Positions 21,823 to 31,675 of a DNA stretch of 64,000 nucleotides are shown here, piece by piece. A model generated the notes under the pieces. That model saw nothing but the letters and a program-made list of their open reading frames with translations. It was not told where the DNA came from and did no database searches. This stretch comes from Paenibacillus sp. (GTDB lineage: Bacteria > Bacillota > Bacilli > Paenibacillales > YIM-B00363): NCBI RefSeq assembly GCF_035645195.1, contig NZ_DASQNA010000013.1, positions 1 to 64,000 on the forward strand, written 5' to 3'. Within the stretch, counting starts at the first letter, position 1. Each line of letters starts with the position of its first letter. The position numbers and the translations under genes were made by a program.

Positions 21823-23943
21823 TTATTTGATCAACGCATTCGGATCCAATATGAGCGCGACTTGGCCGTCGCCGAGAATGGTGGCGCCGGACACCGCGAA
21901 TACGTTCGTTAAGTATTTGCCAAGCGATTTCAGGACGATCTCCTGCTGGCCGATCAGCTCCTCCACCGCGATGCCCGCGAGGCGGTCGCCTTTGCGGACG
22001 ATGACGACTTCCGTCTCCTCTTCCCCGTCCTCCCGGTAGTCCGGCACCTCGAACAGCCGGCTGAGGCTGATGAGCGGAATGACGCTGGAACGGAATTCGA
22101 ACATGTTGACGCCGTGCACTTTGCGGATCTGCTCCTTGCGGACGATCGCCGTCTCGACGATGCTGGAGAGCGGAATGGCGTACTTCTCGCCGCCGAGCTT
22201 CACCATCATCGCCATAATAATCGACAGCGTGAGCGGCAGCTGGATCGAAAATTTGGAGCCTCGGCCCGGCGTCGACGTGACGTGAACGCGGCCGCCCAGC
22301 GATTCGATCTTGGATTTGACGACGTCGAGTCCGACGCCTCGGCCGGAAATGTCCGAGATGACCTCGGCCGTGCTGAAGCCCGATGCGAACAGCAGCTGGT
22401 ACACGTCTTCGTCGCTCATCAGGTCGCCCTGCTCTTTCGAGACGATGCCGTTCTTGATCGCCCGCTTCAAGATGACGTCGCGGTTAATGCCTTTGCCGTC
22501 GTCCTCCGCCTCGATGAACACGTGATTGCCGCTGTGGAACGCGCGAAGGTGAACCGTTCCCGTCTCGGGCTTGCCGGCTTTCAGCCGCTCCTCCGTCGAT
22601 TCGATGCCGTGGTCGACCGAGTTGCGGAGCAGATGCACGAGCGGATCGCCGATTTCGTCGACGACGGTCCGATCCAATTCGGTGTCCGCGCCGCTGATGA
22701 GGAGATCGACCTTCTTGCCGAGCGTCTTCGCCACGTCGCGCACCATCCGGGGAAATCGGTTGAATACCGATTCGACCGGCATCATCCGAAGCTTCATGAC
22801 GACGTTCTGGAGGTCGCTGCTGACGCGGCCCATATGCTCGACCGTTTCGATCAGATCGGCGTTCTTCACTTCTTTCGCCAGCGACTCGATGCGGACGCGG
22901 TCGATCAACAGCTCGCTGAACAAATTCATCAGCGCGTCAAGCTTTTCGATGTCGACGCGGATGGTGCGGGTTTGCGCCGGCGGCGCCTTCGGCGCGGCGC
23001 TCCCCGCCGCTCTCGGCTGCGCGTCGGCGGCCGGAGCCGCGGCGCGCTCGGGCGCGCTCCCTGCGGATGGCGCGGGCGCGGGAGCCGCCGCGGCGGCTGC
23101 GGCTTCGCGGGCGCTCGATGCGGCCGGAGCGGCCGGAGCGGCGCCGCCCGCTAAATCCGAAGCCTCGATCGGCGCGACCGTGGCGCTCGCGATCTCGGAG
23201 ACGCCTTCGATGCTAGATTGGATCGCCTTCGCGTCCGACGAGCTCAGGAAGACGAGCGTAAATTCGTAGTCGAATTTATCCGCTTCGATGTCCTCCGCGG
23301 GCGGAGACGACTTGACGACCTCGCCCAGCTTGCCGAGCGCGTCGAACACCATGTACGCCCGGACCGCTTTCAGCACGCAATCTTTGCGAAGGGCGACGTC
23401 GATCCGATAGGCGAGATGGCCGGCTTCGATCGACTGCTGCACGATCGAGATTTGATACTGGTCCAACAAGGCGCGGACGCCTTGGGCGCCTTCGGCCGGC
23501 TGCGCGTTCCCCGCCGCCGGCGCGGCTTGTCCGGCCGCTGCCGGCGCCGCGCCGGCGCGGAACGAGCCGTCGACGATCGCCTTGAGGTCGGCGACGATCG
23601 CGCTTACGTCGGAGTTGCCGGTGCCCCCGGCGACGATGTCGGCGATCATCGCCTCCAGCGCGTCCAAGCTCCGGAAGACGACGTCGAAGATGAACTCTTC
23701 CATCTTCAGCTTCCCGTTCCGGACGAGATCGAGCACGTTCTCCATCTCGTGCGTCAGCGAAGCGATATCCTCGTACCCCATCGTAGCGGACATGCCTTTC
23801 AGCGTGTGCGCCGAACGGAACATATGTTGAACGAGACCGATATCGTCCGGAGCGTTCTCCAGCGCCAGCATATTGTCGTTCATCGCTTGCAGGTGCTCTC
23901 TCGATTCGTCAATAAACATGGATAAGTACTGGTTCGTATCCAT
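21823..23943 (-). CDS. cheA: Chemotaxis histidine kinase CheA
   Basis: A 706-residue signalling kinase. The P1 HPt domain carries the phospho-accepting His46 in FRSAHTLKGMSATMG. A CheY/CheB-binding P2 domain (about 170-270) follows, then an Ala/Pro-rich linker. The P3 dimerisation domain starts near IRVDIEKLDALMNLFSELL, the P4 ATPase has its N box (HLLRNSVDHGIE) and G boxes (DDGKGINRD, DISGRGVGLDVV), and a C-terminal CheW-like P5 domain completes it. It phosphorylates CheY and CheB. Encoded in the cheB-cheA-cheW-cheC-cheD order of Gram-positives. Confidence 0.98.
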   Translation of the reverse strand: MDTNQYLSMFIDESREHLQAMNDNMLALENAPDDIGLVQHMFRSAHTLKGMSATMGYEDIASLTHEMENVLDLVRNGKLKMEEFIFDVVFRSLDALEAMIADIVAGGTGNSDVSAIVADLKAIVDGSFRAGAAPAAAGQAAPAAGNAQPAEGAQGVRALLDQYQISIVQQSIEAGHLAYRIDVALRKDCVLKAVRAYMVFDALGKLGEVVKSSPPAEDIEADKFDYEFTLVFLSSSDAKAIQSSIEGVSEIASATVAPIEASDLAGGAAPAAPAASSAREAAAAAAAPAPAPSAGSAPERAAAPAADAQPRAAGSAAPKAPPAQTRTIRVDIEKLDALMNLFSELLIDRVRIESLAKEVKNADLIETVEHMGRVSSDLQNVVMKLRMMPVESVFNRFPRMVRDVAKTLGKKVDLLISGADTELDRTVVDEIGDPLVHLLRNSVDHGIESTEERLKAGKPETGTVHLRAFHSGNHVFIEAEDDGKGINRDVILKRAIKNGIVSKEQGDLMSDEDVYQLLFASGFSTAEVISDISGRGVGLDVVKSKIESLGGRVHVTSTPGRGSKFSIQLPLTLSIIMAMMVKLGGEKYAIPLSSIVETAIVRKEQIRKVHGVNMFEFRSSVIPLISLSRLFEVPDYREDGEEETEVVIVRKGDRLAGIAVEELIGQQEIVLKSLGKYLTNVFAVSGATILGDGQVALILDPNALIK

Positions 23944-23946
23944 CCG

Positions 23947-25176
23947 TTACACCTCCTCGGCCTGAGTCACTTCCTTCGTGATTTGCGCGGCGATTGCCTC
24001 GAGCGGGAGCCGATGGACGACGCAACCCAACTCGACCGCCGCCCGCGGCATGCCGTACACGATGCAGCTGGACGCATCCTCGGCGATCGTTCGCCGCACG
24101 CCTTGTTCGTACAGCAGCTTCATCCCTTTGGCCCCGTCGCTGCCCATGCCGGTCATCAGCACCGCCGTCCGGTCGAGCTCGCGGCATTCCGCGAGCGATT
24201 CGAACAGCATGTCCACCGACGGGCGATGACCGCTCTTCGGCGGGTCGTCCGTGAGGCGCAGCCTGTAGCCGCGGGGCTCCTTGCGCAGCACGAGATGCTG
24301 CCCGCCCGGGGCGATGTACGCCGTGCCGGGCAACGGCTCGATCCCGTCCTCCGCCTCCGCCACCTCGATGGCGCACAGCGTGTTGAGCCGCTGGGCGAGC
24401 GACTTCGTAAAGCCCGGCGGCATATGCTGCACGATGAGCACCGGCGCCGGGAAGTCGGCCGGCAGCCGGGTCAGCACCTGCTGCAGCGCCCGCGGGCCGC
24501 CGGTCGACGTGCCGATCGCCACGATGCGATTCGTCGGCCGGCTCGGCGGCTTCATACGAGGAGGCGGCGCCTCCGCTGCGCCGGACGACGCCGGCGGCCG
24601 CGCGAGCGGCTCGACCGGCTTGCGCACCGGCGCGAACGCCTTCGGAGGGCTTGCCGCGTCCGGCCGGCTCGGCTTCGGCGCCGGGACCGGCGGACGCGCG
24701 GGCTTCGCCGGCGGAGGCGCCGCGGCGGACGCGGGCGGCGGCGGAGGCGGAGGCAGCGGCGCCGGCTGCAGCCGCAGGGCGACCGTCTCCTTCTTGTGCT
24801 CGACGGCCGCCCGAAGCGTCGCCGTCAGCGTTTCCTGCATATGCCTGAGATCGGTCTTGGCGACGAAGTCGAAAGCGCCGAGCTCCAGCGCGCGAATCGT
24901 GGCGGCCGCGCCCTCGCGGGTCGAGCTGCTTAGCATGATGACCGGCGTCGGCGCTTCGCGCATGATGACCGGCAGCGCCTCGAGGCCCGTCATTTCCGGC
25001 ATTTCGACGTCCATCGTCACGGCGTCCGGCTTCAGCCGCTTGACGGCGTCGACCGCTTCGAACCCGTTGCGAGCCGTGCCGACGACCTCGAGCGTCGCGT
25101 CCGCGTTAATGAGGTCGGACACGAACGTTCTCATGAAGGCCGAATCGTCGACCACCAGAATGCGATAGGGGGACAT
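23947..25176 (-). CDS. cheB: Chemoreceptor methylesterase CheB
   Basis: Demethylates receptor glutamates when phosphorylated by CheA. The 409-residue protein has an N-terminal receiver domain (acidic pair D10/D11, phospho-acceptor D56 in VTMDVEMPEMTG). A long Pro/Ala-rich linker spans about residues 150-215. The C-terminal esterase domain has its Ser-His-Asp residues in IGTSTGGPRAL, VQHMPPGFTKS and MTGMGSDGAKG. The linker is longer than in typical CheB (about 350 residues). It ends 3 bp before the cheA start. Confidence 0.97.
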   Translation of the reverse strand: MSPYRILVVDDSAFMRTFVSDLINADATLEVVGTARNGFEAVDAVKRLKPDAVTMDVEMPEMTGLEALPVIMREAPTPVIMLSSSTREGAAATIRALELGAFDFVAKTDLRHMQETLTATLRAAVEHKKETVALRLQPAPLPPPPPPPASAAAPPPAKPARPPVPAPKPSRPDAASPPKAFAPVRKPVEPLARPPASSGAAEAPPPRMKPPSRPTNRIVAIGTSTGGPRALQQVLTRLPADFPAPVLIVQHMPPGFTKSLAQRLNTLCAIEVAEAEDGIEPLPGTAYIAPGGQHLVLRKEPRGYRLRLTDDPPKSGHRPSVDMLFESLAECRELDRTAVLMTGMGSDGAKGMKLLYEQGVRRTIAEDASSCIVYGMPRAAVELGCVVHRLPLEAIAAQITKEVTQAEEV

Positions 25177-25197
25177 GAGCTCCCTCCTTCCCCGTGG

Positions 25198-26112
25198 TTA
25201 TCTCATGAACGAGAGCATGCGGCTCAGGAACCGCTTGACGCCGCCGGCGGCGTCCATCGACGGTTCGGCAAGCGGCGCGCGCGAGGACGATTCGAACCGG
25301 CGCACCAGCTCCTTCAATTCGCGCGTCGCGGCCGTCTCCGGAAACATGACGGAGAACGGCGTCTGCTTTTTTACCGCTTTCGACACGTTCGCGTCGTCCG
25401 GGATGTACCCGAGCGTCGGGATGTCCAGCTGCAAAAACTGCTGAGACACGAGCCTGATTTTATCGGCGGTCTGCTTGCCTTCCAGACGGTCGGTCACCCG
25501 GTTGACGACGAGCTGGAACCTAACGCTCGGCTCCCGGGCGTGCACCATTTTAATGATCGCGTACGCGTCCGTGATCGACGTCGGCTCCGGCGTCGTGACG
25601 ACGATCGTCTGCTCTGCCGCCGTGATGAACTTGAGCGATTCCTTGGATAACCCCGCGCCGGTGTCGAACAGGATGAAATCGACCGTGCCGCTGAGCGACA
25701 TTACCTGGGACGAGAAATACTCCAGCTCCTCCGGCTTAAGCGACAGCAAGTCGTTGAAGCCGGACCCTCCGGCGATAAACTGCAGATCGTTGTAGCCGCG
25801 GCAGATGATTTCCTCGATCGTCTTCTCCCGTTTCAGCAAATGGTACAAATTGTACTTTGGCGACACACCCATCAAAACGTCGATGTTGGCCATGCCGATG
25901 TCGGCGTCGAACACGAGCACTTGATAGCCGAGCGACTGCAGCTGCAGCGCGAAATTGAGCGTGAAATTCGATTTGCCGACGCCGCCTTTGCCGCTCGTGA
26001 TCGTGAAAATGCGCGTTTGGCGATCCGGCGTCTCCGTACCCGGGACCGGCATCCGTCCGCGTTCTTCCTGCCTTACGAGGTTGCGAAGCGCTTCCGCTTG
26101 GTCATTCGTCAT
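25198..26112 (-). CDS. flhG: MinD-like ATPase FlhG (YlxH)
   Basis: Controls flagellar number and placement together with FlhF, by stimulating its GTPase and helping C-ring assembly. It has 304 residues from the ATG at 26112 (a GTG at 26121 is possible). The deviant Walker A motif is TSGKGGVGKSNFTLN; further ATPase blocks are VLVFDADIGMANIDVLMG and ILFDTGAGLSKESL. The N-terminal segment QAEALRNLV resembles the FlhF-activating DQAxxLR motif of the family. A C-terminal membrane-targeting helix is plausible (SRMLSFMR). Its frame overlaps the end of flhF by about 11 bp. Confidence 0.96.
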   Translation of the reverse strand: MTNDQAEALRNLVRQEERGRMPVPGTETPDRQTRIFTITSGKGGVGKSNFTLNFALQLQSLGYQVLVFDADIGMANIDVLMGVSPKYNLYHLLKREKTIEEIICRGYNDLQFIAGGSGFNDLLSLKPEELEYFSSQVMSLSGTVDFILFDTGAGLSKESLKFITAAEQTIVVTTPEPTSITDAYAIIKMVHAREPSVRFQLVVNRVTDRLEGKQTADKIRLVSQQFLQLDIPTLGYIPDDANVSKAVKKQTPFSVMFPETAATRELKELVRRFESSSRAPLAEPSMDAAGGVKRFLSRMLSFMR

Positions 26113-27391
26113 GAGGTTCACCTACTAGTTCGTCGGCCATTTTATTCGGATCGGCCAAATGGATGTCGTCCGGGACGGTCTGTCCGTTCGTCACGTACGA
26201 CAACGACAGCGGGTAGTCGTGGAGCAAGTTGACGACCGAGCCGAAGGACGCCGTCTCGTCCGCTTTCGTAAACAGCACCTTCTCGACGCCGAATTTGTAG
26301 AAATTGTCCGTTACGGCTTTCATGTCGGCATATTTCATGCTGAGCGACAGCACAAGGAACGTATCCCGCCGTTCTTCGATCCTGAGCAGCGAATGAAGCT
26401 CGGAGACGGCCATTTCGTTCCGGAAATTGCGCCCCGCCGTGTCCATCAAAATCATGTCGCGGTCTTCCAGCTTCTCGAGCGCCTTCTGCAGATCGAGCGC
26501 CGAAAACACGACCTCGATCGGCACGTTCAGGATCGAAGCGTACGTCCGGAGCTGCTCGATCGCGGCGATCCGGTACGTATCCGACGTGATGAGCGCGATC
26601 GATTTGCGCGCCTTCAGCGTCTGTTCGGCGGCGAGCTTGGCGATCGTCGTCGTCTTGCCGACGCCCGTCGGCCCGACGAAATGGACGAGCCGCGCATCCT
26701 CGCGAATGCGTTCGATCGGCCGCCTCGTCAGCAGCTCGACGATGCGCGCCTTGACGGCGTCCGCCGCCTCCTGCGCCGTCACGTCCGACAGCGGACGTTC
26801 GCCGAACGCCGCCGCGGCTTCGTCGACGAGCGACTGCGCGAGCGCCGGCAGCACGTCCTGCTCGATCAGCCGCGAGCGGATCGACGCGAACGGGGCCGGA
26901 AGGTCCGGCTCCGCGGCGACGCCGGACTGCGCGCTCGCGAGCTTCAGCATCATTTCCTTCATCTGCTTTACTTCCTGCAGCAGCGCGTCCTCACTCGCGG
27001 ACGGCGCCGGCGCGGACAAGACGGCGGCCTGCGCCGCGGGCGGAACGAACGGCGCGGGCGCGGGCGCCGCATCGATTCCGCCGTATAGGGAGCCTCGCTC
27101 CGGAATCGCCGGGTCAGGCTTCGCGCGCGATGCGGGCGGCGGGCTCGGGCGCTGCGGCGCCGGCTTCGGCGCGGGAACCGCGGCCGGACGGCCGGAGCGA
27201 ATCGGCGCGCTCGATTCGGGATGGGAATCGGTCGCGGCGACGACCTCGACCTTCTTCTTCGCGAACAAGCCGAGGAAGCCGCCGACGCGAATCTCCTTCG
27301 TATTGATGATGACCGCGTCCTTGCCGAGCTCGCTGCGAATTTTTTGCAGCGCGTCGGGCATCGAGTCGACCACATATTTTTTTACCTTCAT
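26102..27391 (-). CDS. flhF: SRP-family GTPase FlhF
   Basis: Places the flagellar base at the correct membrane site. The 429-residue protein has an N-terminal basic region (MKVKKYVVDSMPDALQKI), a Pro/Ala-rich B-domain linker (about 75-150) and an N domain. The G domain carries the P-loop [16 protein letters not shown], the DTAGRN motif and FTKADETASFGSVVN (G4 and beyond). It lies directly after flhA with a 4-base overlap, and before flhG. Confidence 0.97.
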   Translation of the reverse strand: MKVKKYVVDSMPDALQKIRSELGKDAVIINTKEIRVGGFLGLFAKKKVEVVAATDSHPESSAPIRSGRPAAVPAPKPAPQRPSPPPASRAKPDPAIPERGSLYGGIDAAPAPAPFVPPAAQAAVLSAPAPSASEDALLQEVKQMKEMMLKLASAQSGVAAEPDLPAPFASIRSRLIEQDVLPALAQSLVDEAAAAFGERPLSDVTAQEAADAVKARIVELLTRRPIERIREDARLVHFVGPTGVGKTTTIAKLAAEQTLKARKSIALITSDTYRIAAIEQLRTYASILNVPIEVVFSALDLQKALEKLEDRDMILMDTAGRNFRNEMAVSELHSLLRIEERRDTFLVLSLSMKYADMKAVTDNFYKFGVEKVLFTKADETASFGSVVNLLHDYPLSLSYVTNGQTVPDDIHLADPNKMADELVGEPHDE

Positions 27392-29421
27392 ACGTTCACC
27401 ACCCCAATGCTTTGGACTTCGACGTTCGGTTCAAGCTCGCTGTACGAGAGCACCGTAATATCCTGCATCGCGCGCTCCAGCAGCTGCTTCAAGTACATGC
27501 GTATCGTCGGCGACGTCAGGACGATCGGCGTGCCGCCCGACTGGACGAGCTTCGACGCCTGCTCCGCCACTTTCTGCACGACGGTTTGCGAGCTGGCCGG
27601 ATCCATCGCGAGATAGCTGCCGTGCTCCGACTGCTGCACCGCTTCGGCGATTTTCCGCTCGAGCGACGGGCCGACCGTCACGACGCGCAGCGTGCCGCTT
27701 CCGGGCGCGTACTGCTGCGTAATTTGACGGGATAAGCTCTGACGCACGTATTCGGTCAAAATGTCGGGATCCTTCGTGTACGTGCCGTAATCGGCCAGCG
27801 TCTCGAAAATCGTCACCAAATCGCGGATCGACACCTTCTCCTTCAGCAGCTTGGCCAGCACCTTCTGCACCTCGCCGATCGACATGATGTTCGGGATCAG
27901 TTCGTCCACGAGCGTCGGATACGATTCCTTCAGGTTGTCCACGAGCGACTTCGTCTCCTGGCGGCCGATCATCTCGTGCGCGTGGCGCTTGATGACTTCG
28001 GTCAAATGCGTCGCCACGACCGACGGCGGGTCGACGACCGTGTAGCCGGACATTTCCGCCCGATCCTTCGTCGCCTCGTCGATCCACAGCGCCGGCAGCC
28101 CGAAGGCGGGCTCCATCGTTTCGATGCCGGTCACGCTGTCGTCATCGATGCCGGGGCTCATCGCCAAATAATGGTTCAGCAGCAGCTCGCCCCGCGCCAC
28201 CGCGTTGCCCTTGATTTTGATCACGTATTCGTTCGGCCGAAGCTGAATGTTGTCGCGAATCCGGATGACCGGCACGACGAGCCCGAGCTCGAGCGCGCAT
28301 TGTCGGCGGATCATGATGATTCGATCGAGCAGGTCGCCGCCCTGCTGCTGATCCGCGAGCGGAATGAGTCCGTAGCCGAACTCGAATTCGATCGGGTCGA
28401 CCTGCAGCAAATTGACGACGCTCTCCGGGCTGCGGACCTCTTCGATTTGCTGCTCTTCGACGAGCATCTCCTGCTCCGCTTCCCGCTTCTTCACCATGCC
28501 GTCCATCCGGTACGCGGCGAACGCGAGCATCCCGCCGACCGGCACCGTCAGCATCGGACCGATCGGCGTGAACAGGCCGAGCGCGACGACCGTGCCGCCG
28601 ACGATGTACAAAAGACGCGGATACGCGGACATCTGCTCCGTCAAATCGGAAGCGAGGTTGCCTTCGGAGGCGGCGCGCGTCACGATGAGGCCGGCCGCCG
28701 TCGAAATGAGCAGCGCCGGAATTTGGCTGACGAGGCCGTCGCCGATCGTCATGATCGAGTAAATTTCCATGGCTTGTCCGAACTCGAAGCCCTTCATGGA
28801 CATGCCGATGATAATACCGCCGATCAGGTTAATAAAGAGGATGATGATCGAAGCGATCGCATCCCCTTTGACGAACTTCATGGCGCCGTCCATCGCGCCG
28901 TGGAAATCGGCTTCCGATTCGATTTTTTTCCGGCGCTCGCGGGCTTGCTGTTCGTTGATGAGGCCCGAATTGAGGTCCGCGTCGATGCTCATCTGCTTGC
29001 CGGGCATCGCGTCGAGCGTAAAGCGGGCGCCGACCTCGGCGACGCGCTCCGAGCCTTTCGTAATGACGATGAACTGCACGATGACGAGAATGAGGAACAC
29101 GATGAAGCCGACCGCGATGTTGCCCTGCGCGACGAACGAACCGAACGTCTCGACGACCTTGCCCGCATGCGCGTTGGCGAGGATGTTCCTCGTCGTCGAC
29201 ACGTTCAGCGCGAGCCGGAACAGCGTCGTGATCAGAAGCAGCGAGGGGAAGATGGAAAACTGCAGCGGCTCCTTCGTATTCATCGCCACGAGCAGCATCG
29301 TCAGCGCGAGCGAAATGTTGATGATCAGCATAAAATCGAGCAGATGCACGTTCACCGGCACGATCATCATGAGGACGATGCCGATAATGCCGATCAGTAC
29401 CGCTAAGTCTTTGATTTTCAT
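27388..29421 (-). CDS. flhA: Flagellar export gate protein FlhA
   Basis: Forms the nonameric export gate that converts proton motive force into protein export. It has 677 residues, the family length. The N-terminal half has about eight membrane helices and includes the conserved FHIPEP-type region (RVAEVGARFTLDAMPGKQMS) and GAMKFVKGDAIASI. The C-terminal half is a soluble chaperone-docking domain (from about residue 330). It sits between flhB and flhF. Confidence 0.98.
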   Translation of the reverse strand: MKIKDLAVLIGIIGIVLMMIVPVNVHLLDFMLIINISLALTMLLVAMNTKEPLQFSIFPSLLLITTLFRLALNVSTTRNILANAHAGKVVETFGSFVAQGNIAVGFIVFLILVIVQFIVITKGSERVAEVGARFTLDAMPGKQMSIDADLNSGLINEQQARERRKKIESEADFHGAMDGAMKFVKGDAIASIIILFINLIGGIIIGMSMKGFEFGQAMEIYSIMTIGDGLVSQIPALLISTAAGLIVTRAASEGNLASDLTEQMSAYPRLLYIVGGTVVALGLFTPIGPMLTVPVGGMLAFAAYRMDGMVKKREAEQEMLVEEQQIEEVRSPESVVNLLQVDPIEFEFGYGLIPLADQQQGGDLLDRIIMIRRQCALELGLVVPVIRIRDNIQLRPNEYVIKIKGNAVARGELLLNHYLAMSPGIDDDSVTGIETMEPAFGLPALWIDEATKDRAEMSGYTVVDPPSVVATHLTEVIKRHAHEMIGRQETKSLVDNLKESYPTLVDELIPNIMSIGEVQKVLAKLLKEKVSIRDLVTIFETLADYGTYTKDPDILTEYVRQSLSRQITQQYAPGSGTLRVVTVGPSLERKIAEAVQQSEHGSYLAMDPASSQTVVQKVAEQASKLVQSGGTPIVLTSPTIRMYLKQLLERAMQDITVLSYSELEPNVEVQSIGVVNV

Positions 29422-29463
29422 CCGTTTCCCCTCCCTTCCCGGCGATCGAATACGGACGCGGCT

Positions 29464-30570
29464 TTACCGTCTCGCCGCCGCGCCCTTTCCTTTCGTCTTA
29501 TACACGTACGCGAGCACTTCCGCGACCGCATGGAACATTTCTTGCGGAACCGATTGGCCGATGTCGACCTGCGCGTACAGCGCGCGAGCCAGCGGCTTGT
29601 TTTCCATCAGCGGAACGTCGTGCTCCTTGGCGACTTGTTTGATGCGAAGCGCCAAGTAATCCGCGCCCTTCGCGATGACCCGCGGCGCGTCCATCTCGTT
29701 CCCGTCGTAGCGGATGGCGACCGCGAAGTGCGTCGGGTTCGTGATGACGACGTCCGCCTTCGGCACTTCCTGCATCATCCGCTGCAGCGCCATGCGGCGC
29801 TGCTTTTCGCGTATTTTCGATTTGACGAGAGGATCGCCCTCCGTCTTCTTATGCTCGTCTTTGATGTCCTGTTTCGACATGCGAAGGTTTTTCTCGTACT
29901 CCCACTTCTGATACGCGTAGTCGAGCAGCCCGAGGATGAGCAGCGCGGCGCCGGCAAACAGGCCGAGGCGCAGCGTCAACGACGCGATATATGCGAACAT
30001 CGCTTCCAAAGGCACCGATGCCAAAGTGAGCAGCGTCGTCCGTTCGCCCCATAGAATAAAGAAAGCGATCGTGCCGATGATAAACACCTTCAGCATCGAT
30101 TTCAAAAATTCGACGACCGAGCGCATCGAAAAAATTTGCTTGAAGCCTTGGATCGGATTGAGCTTTTCCAATTTCATTTTGAGCGGCTCCCCCGTAAAGA
30201 GGAACCCGACCTGCGCGTACGTCGACAGCAGCGCCATCACGACGCCGACCGCGAAAATCGGCAGAACGAGCAGAAATCCCTGCCGTATGAGCTGCGAAAA
30301 CATGACAATAATATTGGCGTCGGTCACGTCCCAAAGAATGTACTCGGACAACCCCGCCCGGAACATGCTGACGATGCCGTCGCCCATCGAGGCGCCGTAC
30401 ATGGCGAGCAAACCGAAAGCGCCCAGCATGATGAGTGCGCCGGGCAGCTCCATGCTTTTCGCCACTTGGCCTTTTTGGCGAGACTCCTGACGTTTTCTTG
30501 GCGTCGCGGTTTCCGTTTTTTCTTGGGCGAACAACTGCAAATTCAGCGACAGCCGAAGCTCGCGCGGCAT
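29464..30570 (-). CDS. flhB: Flagellar export switch protein FlhB
   Basis: Membrane component that switches export from rod/hook to filament substrates. It has 368 residues with four membrane helices, then a cytoplasmic domain with the self-cleaving NPTH motif in VVITNPTHFAVAIRYD. The ATG at 30570 is chosen because GGGAGG precedes it; the longer frame adds only seven residues. The cytoplasmic domain is a clear paralogue of the free-standing YlqH encoded at 60525-60821. Confidence 0.97.
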   Translation of the reverse strand: MPRELRLSLNLQLFAQEKTETATPRKRQESRQKGQVAKSMELPGALIMLGAFGLLAMYGASMGDGIVSMFRAGLSEYILWDVTDANIIVMFSQLIRQGFLLVLPIFAVGVVMALLSTYAQVGFLFTGEPLKMKLEKLNPIQGFKQIFSMRSVVEFLKSMLKVFIIGTIAFFILWGERTTLLTLASVPLEAMFAYIASLTLRLGLFAGAALLILGLLDYAYQKWEYEKNLRMSKQDIKDEHKKTEGDPLVKSKIREKQRRMALQRMMQEVPKADVVITNPTHFAVAIRYDGNEMDAPRVIAKGADYLALRIKQVAKEHDVPLMENKPLARALYAQVDIGQSVPQEMFHAVAEVLAYVYKTKGKGAAARR

Positions 30571-30591
30571 GGGGCACCTCCCGGTTCTCAA

Positions 30592-31377
30592 TTATGCGGC
30601 GCGCAGGGCTCTCATCATTTCGTACAAATGCTCGAACAACGTATGGAACAACGTTTGAAACAAGGCGACGAAGCCGGGAATGAGCAGCAGCACGATGCCG
30701 AGACCGACGATGATTTTCAGCGGCATCCCGACGACGAACACGTTGAATTGCGGAGCCGTTTTGGCCAAAATGCCGAGCGCCAGGTCGACCAAAAACATCG
30801 ACGCGACGATCGGCGCCGCCATTTGGAACGCGAGCGTAAAGGCGGCGGATACGCTTTTGGTCAGCAGCTCCGACGGCGGTCCCGCCGCCAGCGCCGCGAA
30901 GAACGAATTGTCCAGCGGGATGAGCTCGTAGCTGTCCATTATGCCGATCAGCAAAAAATGGTGACCGTCGTACGTAAGGAACAGCAGCATCGCGATCATA
31001 TACTTAAAACTGCCGAACACCGGACTTTGCGCGCCCGTCATCGGGTCGATGACGTTGGCGATGCCGAAGCCCATCTGCATATCGATGAACGAGCCGGCGA
31101 TCTGCACGACCGTGAAAAACAAATAGGCGACAAACCCGAGCAGGACGCCGATCAACGATTCCCGAACGACGTAGTACAGATACTCCCCGTCGATCGGAAT
31201 CGCCCGTTCCGTGCCGGCCGCGAAAAAGGCGAGCAGCGAAGCGAATACGGCAAGGCCGATGCGAAATTGCGGCGGCACGTTGCTTTGCGTCGCGAACACG
31301 GGCGCCGTTACGAAAAAACCTGTCATCCGGCAAAAAACGAGCAAAAAGTTCGGGAAAAACTGCAGTACCTCTTCCAT
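30592..31377 (-). CDS. fliR: Flagellar export protein FliR
   Basis: Subunit of the FliPQR export channel. The 261-residue, six-helix membrane protein has the conserved GFFVTAPVFATQSNVPPQFR and FVDLALGILAKTAPQFNVFV segments. It is encoded between fliQ and flhB with gaps of 6 and 21 bp. Confidence 0.96.
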   Translation of the reverse strand: MEEVLQFFPNFLLVFCRMTGFFVTAPVFATQSNVPPQFRIGLAVFASLLAFFAAGTERAIPIDGEYLYYVVRESLIGVLLGFVAYLFFTVVQIAGSFIDMQMGFGIANVIDPMTGAQSPVFGSFKYMIAMLLFLTYDGHHFLLIGIMDSYELIPLDNSFFAALAAGPPSELLTKSVSAAFTLAFQMAAPIVASMFLVDLALGILAKTAPQFNVFVVGMPLKIIVGLGIVLLLIPGFVALFQTLFHTLFEHLYEMMRALRAA

Positions 31378-31383
31378 CCGGCA

Positions 31384-31653
31384 TTACCCGATATAACGAT
31401 ACAAATTGTCGAGAATATGAAACGTAAAATCGACCAGCTTTGACAATATCCAAGGGCCGAAAAACAAAATCGCGATCAAGACGACGACGATTTTCGGAAC
31501 GAACGCGAGCGTTTGCTCCTGGATTTGCGTCGTCGCTTGGAAGACGCTGATGGCAAGGCCCACGACGAGCGCCAGAAGCAGCATCGGGGCGCTGGCCATC
31601 AATGTCGTATATATCGCTTCTCCCGCGATCCGAATGACCGTGTCCGAGCGCAT
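31384..31653 (-). CDS. fliQ: Flagellar export protein FliQ
   Basis: Small export-channel subunit of 89 residues with two membrane helices (about 16-38 and 50-75). The conserved LLALVVGLAISVFQATTQIQ block and the PKIVVVLIAILFFGPWIL helix identify the family. Present in the fliP-fliQ-fliR order. Confidence 0.96.
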   Translation of the reverse strand: MRSDTVIRIAGEAIYTTLMASAPMLLLALVVGLAISVFQATTQIQEQTLAFVPKIVVVLIAILFFGPWILSKLVDFTFHILDNLYRYIG

Positions 31654-31675
31654 CGTGGTTCCCCTCCTTCGTTCG